NCBI GenBank assembly: GCA_000320605.2
Contig: KB445820.1
Coordinates: 62,001-126,000 of the forward strand
DNA: 64,000 nt
Direction of reading: 5' to 3'
From: Gelatoporia subvermispora B
Lineage: Eukaryota; Basidiomycota; Agaricomycetes; Polyporales; Gelatoporiaceae
Below the pieces are notes generated by a model. The model did no database searches, was not told where the DNA came from, and was given only the letters and a program-made list of their open reading frames with translations. Shown one piece after another: positions 44,381-56,446 of the stretch (its first letter is position 1; each line of letters begins with the position of its first letter). The position numbers and the translations under genes were made by a program.

Positions 44381-45326
44381 CTACTCGTAGAAAACTAATA
44401 ACCTGACCTCAATGGATTGTCGCATTGGGGCATCATCTGGGGTTGTCGGGTCTTCAAATGCTGTGTGCGGTGTGACCAACGCTGTATTTCCATCTTCCTG
44501 AGAGTCGTAGCTGGATGACGAAAACTTGTCAGATTCCGAGCTTCCATGCGATGATGCGACGCGCTCAAACTCACCACTTGATCAACACGAATTCTTCGGG
44601 AGTCATCCCCTTTACATATTTCCACCGATGGTTCGGGTTGTAGTTCACACTAAAGGTCTCCCCATCACGGTGAGGGAACTTCAGTGTGGTAGGAACGAGG
44701 TCGTTCTGATAATCGACACTACGGAAGTCACAGAGGGCAAGCGGCCAGTCGTACGCAGGGACCTCGATGGGACGCCAGAGGTTGATAATCTGGTAGCGCC
44801 CCTGCATCAAGCGTGCTGCTTCCTCCGGTGAGAAAAGCGTCTCGACACGGCGGCGACTGGCAGCCGGTGTTTGATCAACGTGCACCCGCGTGACAACTTG
44901 CCGTGTATCTGGAGTATCCTCCTGTCCCACCTTCCGTCGGCGGATCGCTGCTCACAAGTTAGTCAATGTGAATGTCCATGGAAACGGTAACGTACTGTGG
45001 TCGAAGACAACAGCACTACTTGCCCCGGTCAGCTCCTTGACCAGATCGATACATTCCTTGTAGTACACAGTCTCGATTGCCTGCTTGTCGTTGAACTTGA
45101 AGTCAACGTGGGCAGACGGTTGACGGTAGAACTGGAAACCGGTAGTATCGAGCGAGACACTATCCTCTTTGCCACGAATGTTCTCAATAGTCACCTCGTG
45201 CGCCTCGTCACTGTAGTTCTTCATCGGGATATTGGGGTCCAGTGGCGCCCCTATGTAGACATAAGGAGCGGCACCATCCGCGGGAAGCGTGACGTAGAAA
45301 AGAGTAGCGGACACTGTCTCGGACAT
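44381..45326 (-). CDS. CmcJ/NvfI (GA4 desaturase-like) family protein
   Basis: Member of the fungal family related to the 7alpha-cephem-methoxylase P8 chain and GA4 desaturase (AsaB/CmcJ/NvfI group), usually linked to oxidative tailoring in secondary metabolism. The ATG at 45326 gives MSETVSATLFYVTLPADGAA, followed by VTIENIRGKEDSVSLDTTGF, FYRQPSAHVDFKFNDKQ, VVFDHTIRRRKVG, VTRVHVDQTPAASRRRVETL, RYQIINLWRPIEVPAYDWPL and FVLIKCYDSQEDGNTALVTP, where an intron splits the Cys codon. It ends VRLLVFYE, stop 44383-44381. Three exons, complete. No other biosynthetic gene is adjacent, so a cluster role is not indicated. Confidence 0.82.
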
Positions 45327-45375
45327 GGTGATTACTTGCGAACGACGGGAATATTCGAGGGTTGCTTACGAGCAG

Positions 45376-45397
45376 CAGACGGCAGACGGCAGACGGC
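45376..45397. repeat. Heptanucleotide repeat in a 5' flank
   Basis: Three consecutive copies of GCAGACG (plus-strand reading) lie 50-72 nt upstream of the CmcJ-like gene's ATG and directly beside a TATA-like CATAAAAG (minus reading). Confidence 0.7.
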
Positions 45398-45837
45398 TTT
45401 TATGCCTTCATGCTCACGTTCCTAGTCTTCATATTTCGTGGTTGACCTGGGCGAGGTCCACAGCGGCCCAAGCCGGAGAGACACGCAAACCGCGGCAAGA
45501 ACGTTACCAAGACCTTGGTGTCTTGCAAGTTAGTACCAGTTACAAACCTTGCCGTGGGTGGTATATTTGACTACCATGAGGTGCTGTGATGCATCGAAGA
45601 TACTACCCTGGCAGAGGAAGTAACCGCAGATAGCACGTTGTAGGACATAGCAGAGGGCCAGACGTCTACGATTATTCACCATCGCCAGATACGTGCGAGA
45701 GCAGTTGCTTAGAGTAGTTTAGGCCATCGGTTTCTTGACAGGCATGTGAATTTCAGTTTACAGACGACGCGAGATTGTACATGAGTAAACACTGTCCGAT
45801 CCCAGCATTTACGGCTCAACATCGAAACCCAATTCAG
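45398..45837. other. Intergenic
   Basis: Promoter side of the CmcJ-like gene and 3' flank of the next gene. No gene is seen. Confidence 0.35.
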
Positions 45838-48075
45838 TTATCTGAGACCAGCGAAGAAGTCCACGGCGTTGTCGAGCGTATCAGATGGATCCTGTATGTC
45901 TTCATACTTGATGACTGAATGCGGTTCGTCCTGTGGAGGACTGCAGGAAAGGATAATACTTGAGCTGTGCATGCGAAGCTGTGCTAATATGTCGAGTCCT
46001 TCGTTTGCTGTGGGCGCACGCTCCTTATAGCCCGATTTGCGTGACGCAGGTTGAGCATTGTGAGACGACGAGGGCGCAAGCCCGTGGTCGCGAGACTGAT
46101 TGCGCGATATTACCGACATATTGGACGGCTTGCTGTGTATACCAGGAGACGGCGGTGGGCTCGAGAAATCACTAATAAGTAGAGAGCTATCATCTCGAGC
46201 GAAGTGATCCTCCGAGTCATGAAGGGGCTTGCGGAAAGTTTGAGAGAACCGTGACAGTTGGTGACCTGCGGGCTTCTGGACCTGAGAGTTCTTGAGAGTA
46301 TGGTTTGAGGGTGCCGCAATGCCCGGTTCCAGACGGCTAGCTTTGCGCGCAGTTTCCTGGAAGAAGTCAAGATACGATTCCAGAGGTCTCAGTGTCTTCT
46401 TCTGTGACTTAGCTGAGTCGTCAGCTCTCTGTTTTATGTTTGTAGCCCCAGCGGATAATGTTGACGGCCGAGATGTGCCCAGATAAGCGGCTACGTCGAT
46501 GCCGATGGAACCATTTGATTGGGCTGTCGTCTGTAAATTGGACAGAGACATAGAAGAATCCAATGCGTGTCGCAGCTCGGACGGTGAGGGTAGCAAAGTG
46601 ATATCGAATGTGCTGTTGACGTTGAGCGCCTCACACGTGGGAACTTCGCATGATCTTCCAGTCGAATCCGCTGAAGACTGGATAGATGATAAGCGAGTGG
46701 CAGACACAGGAGCCCCAGCGTTAGTCGGTGTCTGCATCCGAGGAGAATGGACGCCTTCCGGAATGACATGTGGGGCTGACACTCCAGAGCGCTGGGAGGA
46801 CGAAGCCTTGACAGGAGCTTGGGATATGTCGCCATCCGCTGCTGTGATTTGTTCTCGCCGAGACCTTGGAGGCATGTGCACCTCTTCAAAGACCAGGGGC
46901 GCGAAGTGGAACACCATTGGCTGAGTACCGTCATCATGAACTGGGCGGTGCGAAACCTTGCCCATCCTCCTAAAACCGTTCCTCACGTACAGTCCATGAC
47001 GTGGTTCAGGGACTTACCCGGATCGGGGAAACACCTTCTCTAGTTGCGCCTCATGCTCCTTTAGTGGAACAAATGTTAGCGCATTCAAGGTTTGCTTTTT
47101 CCTACGAGTGATGGATGGCTTCGGCTTCGGCAGTTGCCTCAACACTCCGCTAAGCACGTGGTGCGACATATCCTGCAGCGTACGTTGATGCGAGCTCCGG
47201 CTCCTTTGTTTCGGAGGTGATTGGTGGCCGCTCGTCCGAAAGCCAGATGCCATTGTTTTGAACGGAGCACACGTGCGTGGGTCGACAAGTTTCCACTTTG
47301 GGGGGACAGTATGCGGAGTTGAAGTATTTGTATCATCGACAGGCAAGAGTTTCAGAGGTACGGTGGTGGTTATATGCGTCTCATCTCGCATATCCAGAAG
47401 AGCGTCGCCAGGTTCCACATGAGAGATCATAGCGGCGTGCAACAGGCGCCTACTGAAGGCTTCCTCGTTCACTTCTATTGTTCTGCGCTTGACTCTTGGC
47501 TTGTTCTGTGGACTTGAAGACTTGAAGACCTCGATTGAATCGCTACTGGGAGGTAGAGCGGTGGCCCGACGACGTGTTCGACGGCGTGAAACTATCGGAG
47601 CATCGTCGTTCTCTGTATCTGAGTAGTCCACACGTCGTGCACGTTTTCTCTTGCGATACACATAACGTTTTGGTGACTGGTCCGCCGCTCTTCGCAGAAA
47701 TTCCTCTACTGTTATCTGTGCCGACTGATCTGGAACGTGATCATGCAGTTGCGGTATTTCGGGGGGAGACACGTCTTCTATAGTAGCAATCGGAGGCAGC
47801 TCTACTTTCACCGGACGACCAGTGGGTGGCGTGTCAAGATGCGAGTGAACATCTGGACTTTCCGTAAGCAGAGAGCCTGGCTCAAAAGCGGGGGTGGCAG
47901 ATGTGGTCTCCGGAGGCGATGCAACTTCCAGATAGTAGCCAAGACAAGGATCCACCGCTTTCCATGACCGTTTACGTTTTTGCTTGATCTGCAGAGGCTG
48001 TATGTGTGCTGTATGCCACAGGTTGAATTCTGGAATTTATCTTACGACGAAATCTGGTGCGTAAGAGAACGCCAT
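45838..48075 (-). CDS. Uncharacterised basic, probably nuclear protein
   Basis: About 710 aa, not recognised. A tiny first exon from the ATG at 48075 (MAFSYAPDFV) joins to IKQKRKRSWKAVDPCLGYYL, and an intron at about 47015-46970 (donor GGTAAGTCC, acceptor TTTTAG) joins FPRSG to RMGKVSHRPVHDDGTQPMVF. The protein has basic clusters (YVYRKRKRARRVDY, SRRRTRRRATALPPSSDS, KPRVKRRTIEVNEEAFSRRL) and Ser/Pro-rich segments. Near the junction, MVFHFAPLVFEEVHMPPRSR looks conserved. The C-terminus HSSSIILSCSPPQDEPHSVI contains a possible short motif, ending AVDFFAGLR. The nuclear signals suggest a chromosome- or transcription-linked role (inference only). Confidence 0.75.
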
Positions 48076-48507
48076 TTAGATAGTCCACTCAGGATCCTGT
48101 GGTTTTGGGTATAGTCAGACCAAAAATCTCCGGTATGTGAGTCCTTAGAGGTGATGAAAGCAAGTCTGTGGCGATGACAACAACAACCAGGACTGATAGG
48201 ACTAGAGAGTCATGTAGCATGTAGCAAGCGCTCGGAGCGCCCGTGAGATGAGAGGAGATGAGCGTGAACGCGTTGCTTGTCTGTATTTGGTCAAGGCGCC
48301 TATTGTACTAGTGGAATTCTGAGAGCACGATCGAGTCAAGCAGTCAGCGGCTTTCACGAATCCCCAAAATCATCCGTTTTCACAATTTCGTTGGGCCTAA
48401 TACGTCCGTAGACAGCCCTTAGCGTCTGATTATCACTCGAGTCACTCAACGCACGCCTCGAGGATCTACTGTCGTCGCTCTTATCCCCCCGCACAAGACC
48501 GCTCACC
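48076..48507. other. Divergent promoter region
   Basis: 430 bp between divergent genes. No distinct element is recognised. Confidence 0.4.
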
Positions 48508-51240
48508 ATGACGCAAAACGTTCGGCAAGCAGAAGGCTTACTACGCGATATTCCGAAGCCCGGAGAGAAGATGTGAGTACTCCAATAGCCTTTGAGAAAT
48601 TCTCTTGCTGAGATTTTTCCTAGATTGCCTGTAGATGGCGAGACAAATGTGCTGATCACCTCTGCGCTACCATACTGTAACAATGTACCCCATCTCGGTG
48701 AGTGACTCGCTATGCATCTGGAATGCTATCTGAAACGAGGAGCGCGACAGGAAACATCATTGGAAGTACTCTGAGTGCAGATGTATTCGCTCGGTGAGTT
48801 GCTTCGGCACTCGTGCCCTGTCAAATCTGATCGTGGTTCCAGCTACAACCGTATGTGCTTCATCCTCCGGATCCTGAGAGCGATATCGACATTGTAATCG
48901 ATCAGGGACGCGCAACCGGAGAACACTGTACGTCTGTGGAACAGACGAGTACGGAACTGCGACCGAGACCCAAGCACTGAAGGAAGGCATAACCCCACGC
49001 GAACTCTGTGACAAGTACAACGCCCTCCATGTGGAAACATATAAGTGGTTCGAGCTTGGGTGCGCATATAGTCATGATACATGACTAAACGAGACTCCCG
49101 CTGACTTCGATCTCTGCAGATTCGATCACTTCGGGCGAACATCTACTCCTGCGCATACCGAGTAAGCAGAGCCGCCTCGCTATTGCCTCGCCATATTCAT
49201 GCATCCTTCACAGAATCTGTCAGAGCATCTACCTCAATCTTCTGCACAATGGATACTTGGAAAAGCAAGAGAAGGATCAGACATACTGCGAGGGCTGCTC
49301 CAAGTGCATATATTCCCCATACATTCCAAGTGTTGTGCTTATCGATCTCTCAGATTCCTTGCAGATCGCTTCGTCGAGGGCACATGCCCCCACTGTGGCG
49401 CTGACGTGTGTGACTTAGCGATCTGCCCATTGCGTTCTACTCATCATCTCGCAGGACGCACGCGGTGACCAATGCGACCTCTGCAGCCGTACGTTAGACG
49501 CTATCGACCTGATCAACCCACGCTGTCTTGTGAACAAAACCCACACGGTCACAACGCGCACGTCTGCACATATGTACGTCAAACTCGATGCGCTTCAATC
49601 TCGCGTGGAGGAGTGGATTAAGCGGTCGTGGAAGGAGGGAAAGTGGTCGCCCAATGCAGTCGTCAATGCGGAGGGAGAGATCATCGATGCGCGGTTGAAG
49701 GGTGGCATGCGTCCAAGCCCTGTGACACGAGACTTGACATGGGGTGTGCCGGTCCCGACTGTGGAGGGCGAAGATGATCAGGGAATGAAGGGCAAGGTTC
49801 TCTGTAAGTTGCGGATTTCCTTGTATACTGTTCGTGACCCTCAACGGCATATCCCTCAGACGTCTGGTTCGATGCGCCAATCGGATACCCAAGTATCACT
49901 GCAAATTACACTGCAGAGTGGAAGCGGTGGTGGTTCAACCACCAGAATGTGCGCCTGTACCAGTTCATGGGCAAGGACAACGTCTACTTCCACACGGTCT
50001 ACTTCCCTTCAATTCTCATCGGAGATGGCAGGCCTTGGACTACTCTTCACCATCTCTCGACTACCGGTGAGACCGACAGTGCTTAAGCCGGTACACCAAT
50101 GCTGACCCTGAGCACGCAGAGTACCTCAACTATGAGGGTGGCAAGTTCTCGAAAAGTCACAATCGTGGCGTGTTCGGTCCCGCGGCGAAGGAGACTGGCA
50201 TCCCTACATCGGTGTGGCGATACTACCTTATCTCGACGAGGCCGGAGACGGCGGACGCCATGTTCTCCTGGGCAGATTGTGTGAGTAGAGTCGATTGCTC
50301 ACATATACCCCGAACCTCATGGCTCCCCACAGATTGCCGCAAACAACAACGTCCTGCTGAACAAGTGAGCAGCCCCGCATACGTGGAAATGCACATACTG
50401 ACCGAGATTCTCCATAGCTTCGGCAACTTCGTCAACCGAGCCCTGAAGTTCGTGACCTCACAGTACGACAGCGTCATCCCGGACGGCGGCGATGCCCCTG
50501 GCCCGCTCTCGCCCAACGACGACGTTGACGCCGACTTCATCAACGAGGTGAACGCGCTTCTCAAGGACTACATCGACGCCATGGAGGCGGTCAAGCTGCG
50601 CCTCGGGCTGCAGACCGTTATGCTCCTCTCCGCGCGGGGCAACCTCTACCTGCAGGCCTCCGGCCTGAACAAGGCGCTCATGACCGAGAACCCGAAGCGC
50701 TGCGCACAGGTCGTCGCGCGTGCGCTCAACCTGATCTACGTCCTCTCCGCGCTCGTGCACCCCTTCATGCCGAGTACGTCCGCCGCGATCCTCGAGCAGC
50801 TCAACGCGCCCGAGCGCGCGGTGCCCACCGTCCTCGCCAACGACCTCCTCGCGGGGCACCACATCGGCACGCCTGAGCACCTCTTCAAGCGCATCGACGA
50901 GAAGATGGCGGACGTCTGGCGTGAGAAATTCGGCGGCGCCCCTGCTACGGCGACGCCCGAGCCCAGCGCGGACGCTACACATGTCGCGCCAGGCATGTCG
51001 AAGCGCAAGGCGGCGGCGGCGAAGAAGGCGGCGGACAAGGCTGCTGCTGCCGCTCAGGATGACAAGCCGAAGTCTGCGGAGGTGCTGGCGTGGGAGCAAA
51101 AGGTCGCGGAGCAGGGCCAGAAGGTCCGTGAACTGAAGGGGAAGCCGAAGACGGAGGAGACGGACAAGGAGATTGCGGATGCGGTAGAGGAACTGAAGAA
51201 CCTGAAGGCAGAACTTGTGGAACTGCAGAAGACTTCGTAA
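48508..51240 (+). CDS. MES1: Cytosolic methionyl-tRNA synthetase with WHEP domain
   Basis: Charges tRNA-Met. The ATG at 48508 gives [20 protein letters not shown], then [20 protein letters not shown] (HIGH signature HLGN), [30 protein letters not shown], a zinc-knuckle-type insert (CEGCSKF, CPHCGA, CDLCSR), [31 protein letters not shown] and [13 protein letters not shown] (KMSKS signature). The large exon from about 50415 holds the anticodon-binding helical domain ([11 protein letters not shown] to [12 protein letters not shown]). After an Ala/Lys linker, residues matching a WHEP-TRS domain follow ([34 protein letters not shown]), with the stop at 51238-51240. There is no N-terminal GST-like domain. 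An 8-nt micro-exon (48843-48850, CTACAACC) codes YN of RYNR. Confidence 0.93.
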
Positions 51241-51958
51241 ACGATTGTACACCAATGTAGATGTAGATGTCTTGCTTTATTCCTTGATACATCCCCGGAT
51301 GTTTCGCACTATAATGTGTCAGACTCCTAGAGGCGAGAATGGCGCATGCCAAAATGGTGGGTCTGGTCCCGGAATGCGGCATATTGAAAGACCCACTGCT
51401 TATAGCTGCGGACATTGAGAAGGGAGCCACTAGCCCACGAGCAACACAGTATATCAAGGCGTTAGGCGATGTGGTCCGACTGTACTCAACCACGCACAGC
51501 ACAGCCCAAATTTTTTGATGTTTCACCACGAGGATGCATCGAACAAAATGAATACAGTCACACCATTGCACGCGTAATAGAATACATGACCATGAAGACC
51601 GGATATACGGAGCCCGCCGAGCAACTGAATAATTTACAACATCAAGCAGCAAATACAGACCCTGAACGAGGAAAGGAGAGCACTTCAAGCCTTCACGAAC
51701 GCGGTCATCCCCTGGACGTTGTCGGCGGCTACAGATGGGAGTCAGACGGGGTAATCAGCTGCATGGACAAAGACGTACTGATGGTCAGACCCGCAGCCTG
51801 GATGGGGCCAGAGAAGTCGAGCGTCTGGATCAGTTGGGCCTGGCCGGGAGCAGGCAAGGACAAGACATGGACGGAGGTGGTGCCAGCAGCAAGGACATAG
51901 AGGAAGCTACGTTGTATACCTGGTCAGATATATCGGGCTCGCGCAAGGAGAAAGACGC
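51241..51958. other. Intergenic (convergent 3' flanks)
   Basis: 3' flanks of the synthetase and lactonase-like genes. Open frames at 51469-51900 lack any homology. Confidence 0.4.
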
Positions 51959-53394
51959 TTACTCGTTGTTATTGACTGTCGCAACGTCGTTGTCGATCGT
52001 GGAGGTGCCGTTGCCTTGAGGGTATTGCTAGAGCACGTTGACGTCAATTCCGACGTCCCCTTTATAAGTTTAGCAGTACACACCTGCACAATGGTGCCCT
52101 TGAGGTTGCTGTCGACATTCACCTCCGTAACGATGCCGGTGCCCACATCCGTGAGGTAAAAGTTGCCGGTCTGGTTGCTGAAGCTCGACCAGCACGTCGC
52201 GGACTGTCCGTCGATCGGCACCGCGGACGACTTGCCGCCTGCCGTGCCGTTCGTGTCCGGCTGCGCGCTGAAGTCGAAGATGTCAAAGCCGACGCCGGGG
52301 TCCGTCACGAGCAGCGCGTCCTGGCCGGGTATGATGGTCATGGAGAACGGCAGCGCGCCGGTGGGCTGCGGCTCGATGGCCGTGAAGTTCGGCGAGAGCG
52401 AGCCGTCGGACTCGATGTCCCAGACGGCCAGGAAGCCAGGGGTCGGCGGGATGCCCTTGACGGACGCAATGAGCTGTGTGCCGGCCTCATTGAAGACGAT
52501 GTGGCTAGTGGTTCCCGGAGGGCCGCTCGGGGGCGTGGTCTGGTTCAGGCCGAGCGAACGAAGTGTGTTCGGCATGGACACGAGGCCTTTTTGCTCATCC
52601 ACAGAGAAGCAGCTACACAGCACCAATCTAATGAGTAACCTTCTCGGTGCGCCGCATAGAATCAAGGCATACTTCACACCGTTCACTGCGCCGCCGTTGA
52701 GGACACAGACCATGTCGCCGCTATCGCTAGCAACGAGAGACATGGGGAACTCTCCCTCGCTGGAGACAGGCTCTCCGATCATCGTAATGTCAGACGGGTC
52801 GTTCGGGTTGATCGAGAACGCGGTGATAGTGTTCGAGCCGGGCTACATGGCACGTAAGTCGCAATTCGTATGAGGTCCTCAGATGATACACACGTTCACG
52901 ACGGCGAGGAGCTTCCCAGAAGCGGATGCCTTCACGGAGCCCTATCATAATGCGTCAGTCAGTAGTATATATGAATAGATATCCATTGCGACTCACCTGT
53001 GCGAACAGCGGATCGGGACCGAGGGGGTTGCTCACGCCATGAGACCCAAGACCGTGAGTGGCCACTGCCCTGTTCAGGTTCTTTGCAGGAAGTCAGTAAC
53101 ATATATATCATACACAAATGACGATGCGGACCAGCGTGCCATCCGAGCCAATATCTGCCGCAATGACGAAGTTTCCGGTGGGTTCGTTGGTCATGACTGA
53201 TCAAAGGCACTGTCAAGCATCTTCAAATTGTAAATCAGGAGAAACAGCGCACAATATGCAGCGCCATGTGAGGACGAGGAAGACGTTCTGGTGCGCAGGT
53301 GCACTGTGGAGCGGCCTTGCAGAGGAAGGCCAGAGACCAGAGCGGAGCCACACGAGAGGGCCGCAAGCGATGCAGTAGTGAAAAGCTTCATCAT
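51959..53394 (-). CDS. Secreted lactonase-type seven-bladed beta-propeller protein
   Basis: Similar to fungal proteins of the 3-carboxy-cis,cis-muconate lactonizing/YkgB lactonase fold. The ATG pair at 53394 gives the signal peptide MMKLFTTASLAALSCGSALV. Later exons give PTGNFVIAADIGSDGTL, NRAVATGSHGLGSHGVSNP, LLAVVNPGSNTITAFSINPN, PMSLVASDSGDMVCVLNGG, HIVFNEAGTQLIASVKGIPP, LPFSMTIIPGQDALLVTDPG and GNFYLTDVGTGIVTEVNVDS. The repeated blade pattern (hydrophobic strand, G/D turn) is clear. It ends GNGTSTIDNDVATVNNNE with the stop at 51961-51959. A TATA-like CTATATAAC (minus) lies at 53598-53605. Enzyme activity is uncertain; many fungal members are uncharacterised. Confidence 0.8.
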
Positions 53395-55371
53395 AGAACT
53401 GTGTACTTGTTATGAAGTGGGTGCGATAAAGACCGGCAGGATAATGTCGCTAGGACAGAAAGATCGAAAAATGAACACAGCGCAAGGACGATGAAGCTCG
53501 AAAACCAGGACGCGCTCCCAGGAGCGGTCGAACCGTAGAATGTAAGAGGAAAAGAAGGAGGAAGACGTGATGGTCTGCATCTCCCCGCGAGACAAGTTAT
53601 ATAGCCCACAATTGTTCTCGCACACCGACGGACGGGTCGGGGCCAAGAGCAAGCCTAAGCGCATCGCCCAGCCCAAGCGGCATCGATCGTTACGGCACGA
53701 TCTCGAGATGGCCCTCGCGCTGGCCAACAAGTGCGCACGGCCAATGGTGGGCTGCATCCTGACGTTGTCGTGCGCTGGGAAACCATAAACGTTGCGCTGT
53801 TGATGCTAGCACCGCCATCCTCGATCAAGATCCCCCTGCGGGATTGCTGCCTGATGAGGTCGAGAAGAAACGACGTCGGCCAGCGCCTCCCGGAGCCCAT
53901 TGCAGCTCATACGCGTCCTCTCGCTCCTGAGGCGCAAGACAATTCAATGAGACGGGCTAGTGGCGCAGAGAAGGTCTCTACGTTACCTCTCCGATCCTGG
54001 TAGCCTTCTAGGCGCCTTCGCGGTAGTCTTCGCATTTTTGATGAGCCCAGCCCAAACACACTTGTCCGGGGATCACGACACCTGCGAGAAAAAAACACTG
54101 ATATCCCAACTGATGAGCTGCCAATCCACCGATGCATCCTGCCAGGCCCCGCGTCCGCGGTTTCAGATGCAGGCAGCGGATACCGACAGTGGACACCGAC
54201 TCGCTGGCATCCATTTTCGGCTCACAAGGTCTCCAACGTCGCCGCAAGCCCAACCCTAACTACCGCTGCCACCGACGACTTGTGTGAGAGGCGGCTTGAC
54301 GGGGCTTACGGAGCGGCTGACAGGGGCTTAGGAATGCCTTGATGCTGTCTCCAGGCCACGCGCTGTGGCCAGGTGCGCGCAACAATGTTGGTCGCGTGGG
54401 TGGGACAGACGAGCTGTGCAGCTCTGTAAGCTTGCGAACCGCCGGCCAATAGCCCGCGATTTGCCTCGAAAGCCTTAGGAACGCTGTGCGCCGGGCGGAT
54501 ACCGACTATGATGCTCGTAGCGAGCATGGTCAGCCATGTGCATGCCATGTGGTTTAGACTTGGAGGCAAGTCGCGGGGAGGTAGTGATGGTTGCAGAGAT
54601 CGAAGCAAGCGCTAGCAACGGCGAGATACCCAGGAGACCAGAAGGGCGGACGGCGAGGAATTTCAGATATGAGATGTCCGGGACAGTTAGAGAAACACCA
54701 GGGAGTTGCTGGTGTGATTCTGCAATTGTATGCAATCCAAAGGCAACGTGAGCTTTCGATGAGAGTCCGTTGTTGGAATGACGTTCACACTCGAGATAGT
54801 CTAAGGCTCGCCGTAGTATGTCCTGCAGTATGGGCAAACTGACAGAATTTTCCTGTAAGGAGTCCACTGCATTCCGACTTCATTCCGTTACGGGACTTTT
54901 CTGTGGTGCAGAACTAATATGCCAGCACGCTGCACCGCTTGCAATTACGAGGGCATCGCAGCGAGAACTTCCAACACCTCCCAGCATCACACGCAATCAC
55001 AGTGAAGTTCGAGCAACAGAAGAGCGGATCAATATGGTTCCGCCCACTCTGGGGGCGTCCGGATCGTAAACGTAAGCTATGGTATACGCAGCTACGACAC
55101 AACTCCTCGACCTCCCGAACGCAACAGCAACATCAACATCAAACGAGCGCACGGCAAGCGCATATAAGCAGCTGCCGGCGGGAGCAGGGAGTAGCAAAAC
55201 AAAAGGAAATTACACACAACTAATCGGGTACAAAGAATGTTGAGATAGCGTACGGCACGAATGGGAAAGGGAGAGGTGTTCAAGGATGATCATCGTCTGT
55301 ACGGGTACGAAGTCCATCGTCCGAATGGCAAGTGAGGCGCCTTTTCGGGTCACAGGCTTGCGTCTGCGTGT
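53395..55371. other. Long intergenic region
   Basis: Almost 2 kb with no gene I can support. A minus-strand open frame (54475-54867, with FLAVRPSGLLGISPLLALAS) has no ATG context or relatives that I recognise. The part next to 53394 is the lactonase promoter. Confidence 0.35.
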
Positions 55372-56446
55372 TTACGCAATCGCCATGACCGCAGCGACCG
55401 CAGCAGCGAGGATACCGGCGGCACCCATGCCCTGGAGCTGCATGGCACCGTTGCCACTCGCGCCAGTCGCAGAGCCAGAGGGACTGAAAATAACACGGGT
55501 CAGCAAGTCCAACGCGAATACAGATCATGACCGTAGACGAACCTCGAGCTGGAGGAGGAGGCCGAACCGGACGCCGCGTGCGAAGCGGACGAGGCCGCCG
55601 ACGACGCTGCCGACGAGGCCGACGACGCGACTGAAGACGCTACAGAGGATAGAGAGTGGGAAACGGAAGAGATGGCAGATGAGGCAGAAGAAATTGCTGA
55701 TGAGGCGCTGCTTGCTGTCGAGCCGGAGCTAGCACTCGAAGACGCACCACCAGCAGCCGTAGACGAGGGCGCCGAACCGCTAGAGAGGCAGCTCGAGTTC
55801 GCTGTGAAATTCCGGTATTAGACCGAGCACGTGAGCGTGTGTGCAGAAACAACGGCTTACAGCTCGGGTTCACGTTGAATGCAGCAGACTGCTTGGTGTC
55901 ACCAGTCGAGTCGACGATGGTCAGCCCAATCTGGGTGTTCTCCTGGATGTTAACAACCCAAGTGAAGGTCGTTCCTGTCAGGCCAGTGAACTGTTCAAGG
56001 GCAGCAGCGCTGGGGTCGTTACCAGGCTCAATGCTGTGACGTGATGCCATTAGTTTTAAATTTTACGCGCACATAGTTGACAGCAGGAGTAACTAACCTC
56101 TACAAATTGGCAAACCACAGATTAACACACTATATGAGTATTAGTCTTCATGATGGATCCACAACAGACGCACGATGATGTAGGGGGCTGCAACAAGCGT
56201 TCGTGAGTCAAATGAACCCACTATCAATTCCTTGAAAAAATACTTACGGACACCACCCGTCCAGGTGAGCTGCGTAGGCTCACACTGCACGACGTTGGCA
56301 CTACAGAACACTCATCAGGACAATCCTGGGGACTTGTGATCCGAGAAAACGCACGGAGTGTTGATCATGAAAGAGTCCTGTGCGCCAGCCTTGGCAATGA
56401 GGAGAGCCAGAGAGGCGGCAGAGACGGCGGACGTGAAGGTGCGCAT
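55372..56446 (-). CDS. Ser-rich GPI-anchored Kre9/KNH1-like cell-surface protein
   Basis: Secreted wall or membrane protein. The ATG at 56446 gives the signal peptide MRTFTSAVSAASLALLIAKA, cleaved near GAQDS. Exons then give SFMINTP, ANVVQCEPTQLTWTGGV and PPYII, the typical start of the fungal Kre9_KNH domain. The domain continues IEPGNDPSAAALEQFTGLTG, TTFTWVVNIQENTQIGLTIV and KQSAAFNVNP. The C-terminal half is nearly all Ser and Ala (likely heavily O-glycosylated), then PSGSATGASGNGAMQLQG and the hydrophobic tail AAGILAAAVAAVMAIA, which fits a GPI-attachment signal. The stop is at 55374-55372. Five or so exons. A TATA-like ATAAAAGGG (minus) is about 100 nt upstream. One small exon near 56150-56210 is uncertain. 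Confidence 0.82.

Noticed and set aside
50458..51255. 265-codon open frame antisense to methionyl-tRNA synthetase
   Set aside because: Arg/Leu-rich shadow of a GC-rich coding exon; the plus-strand reading is clearly the synthetase.
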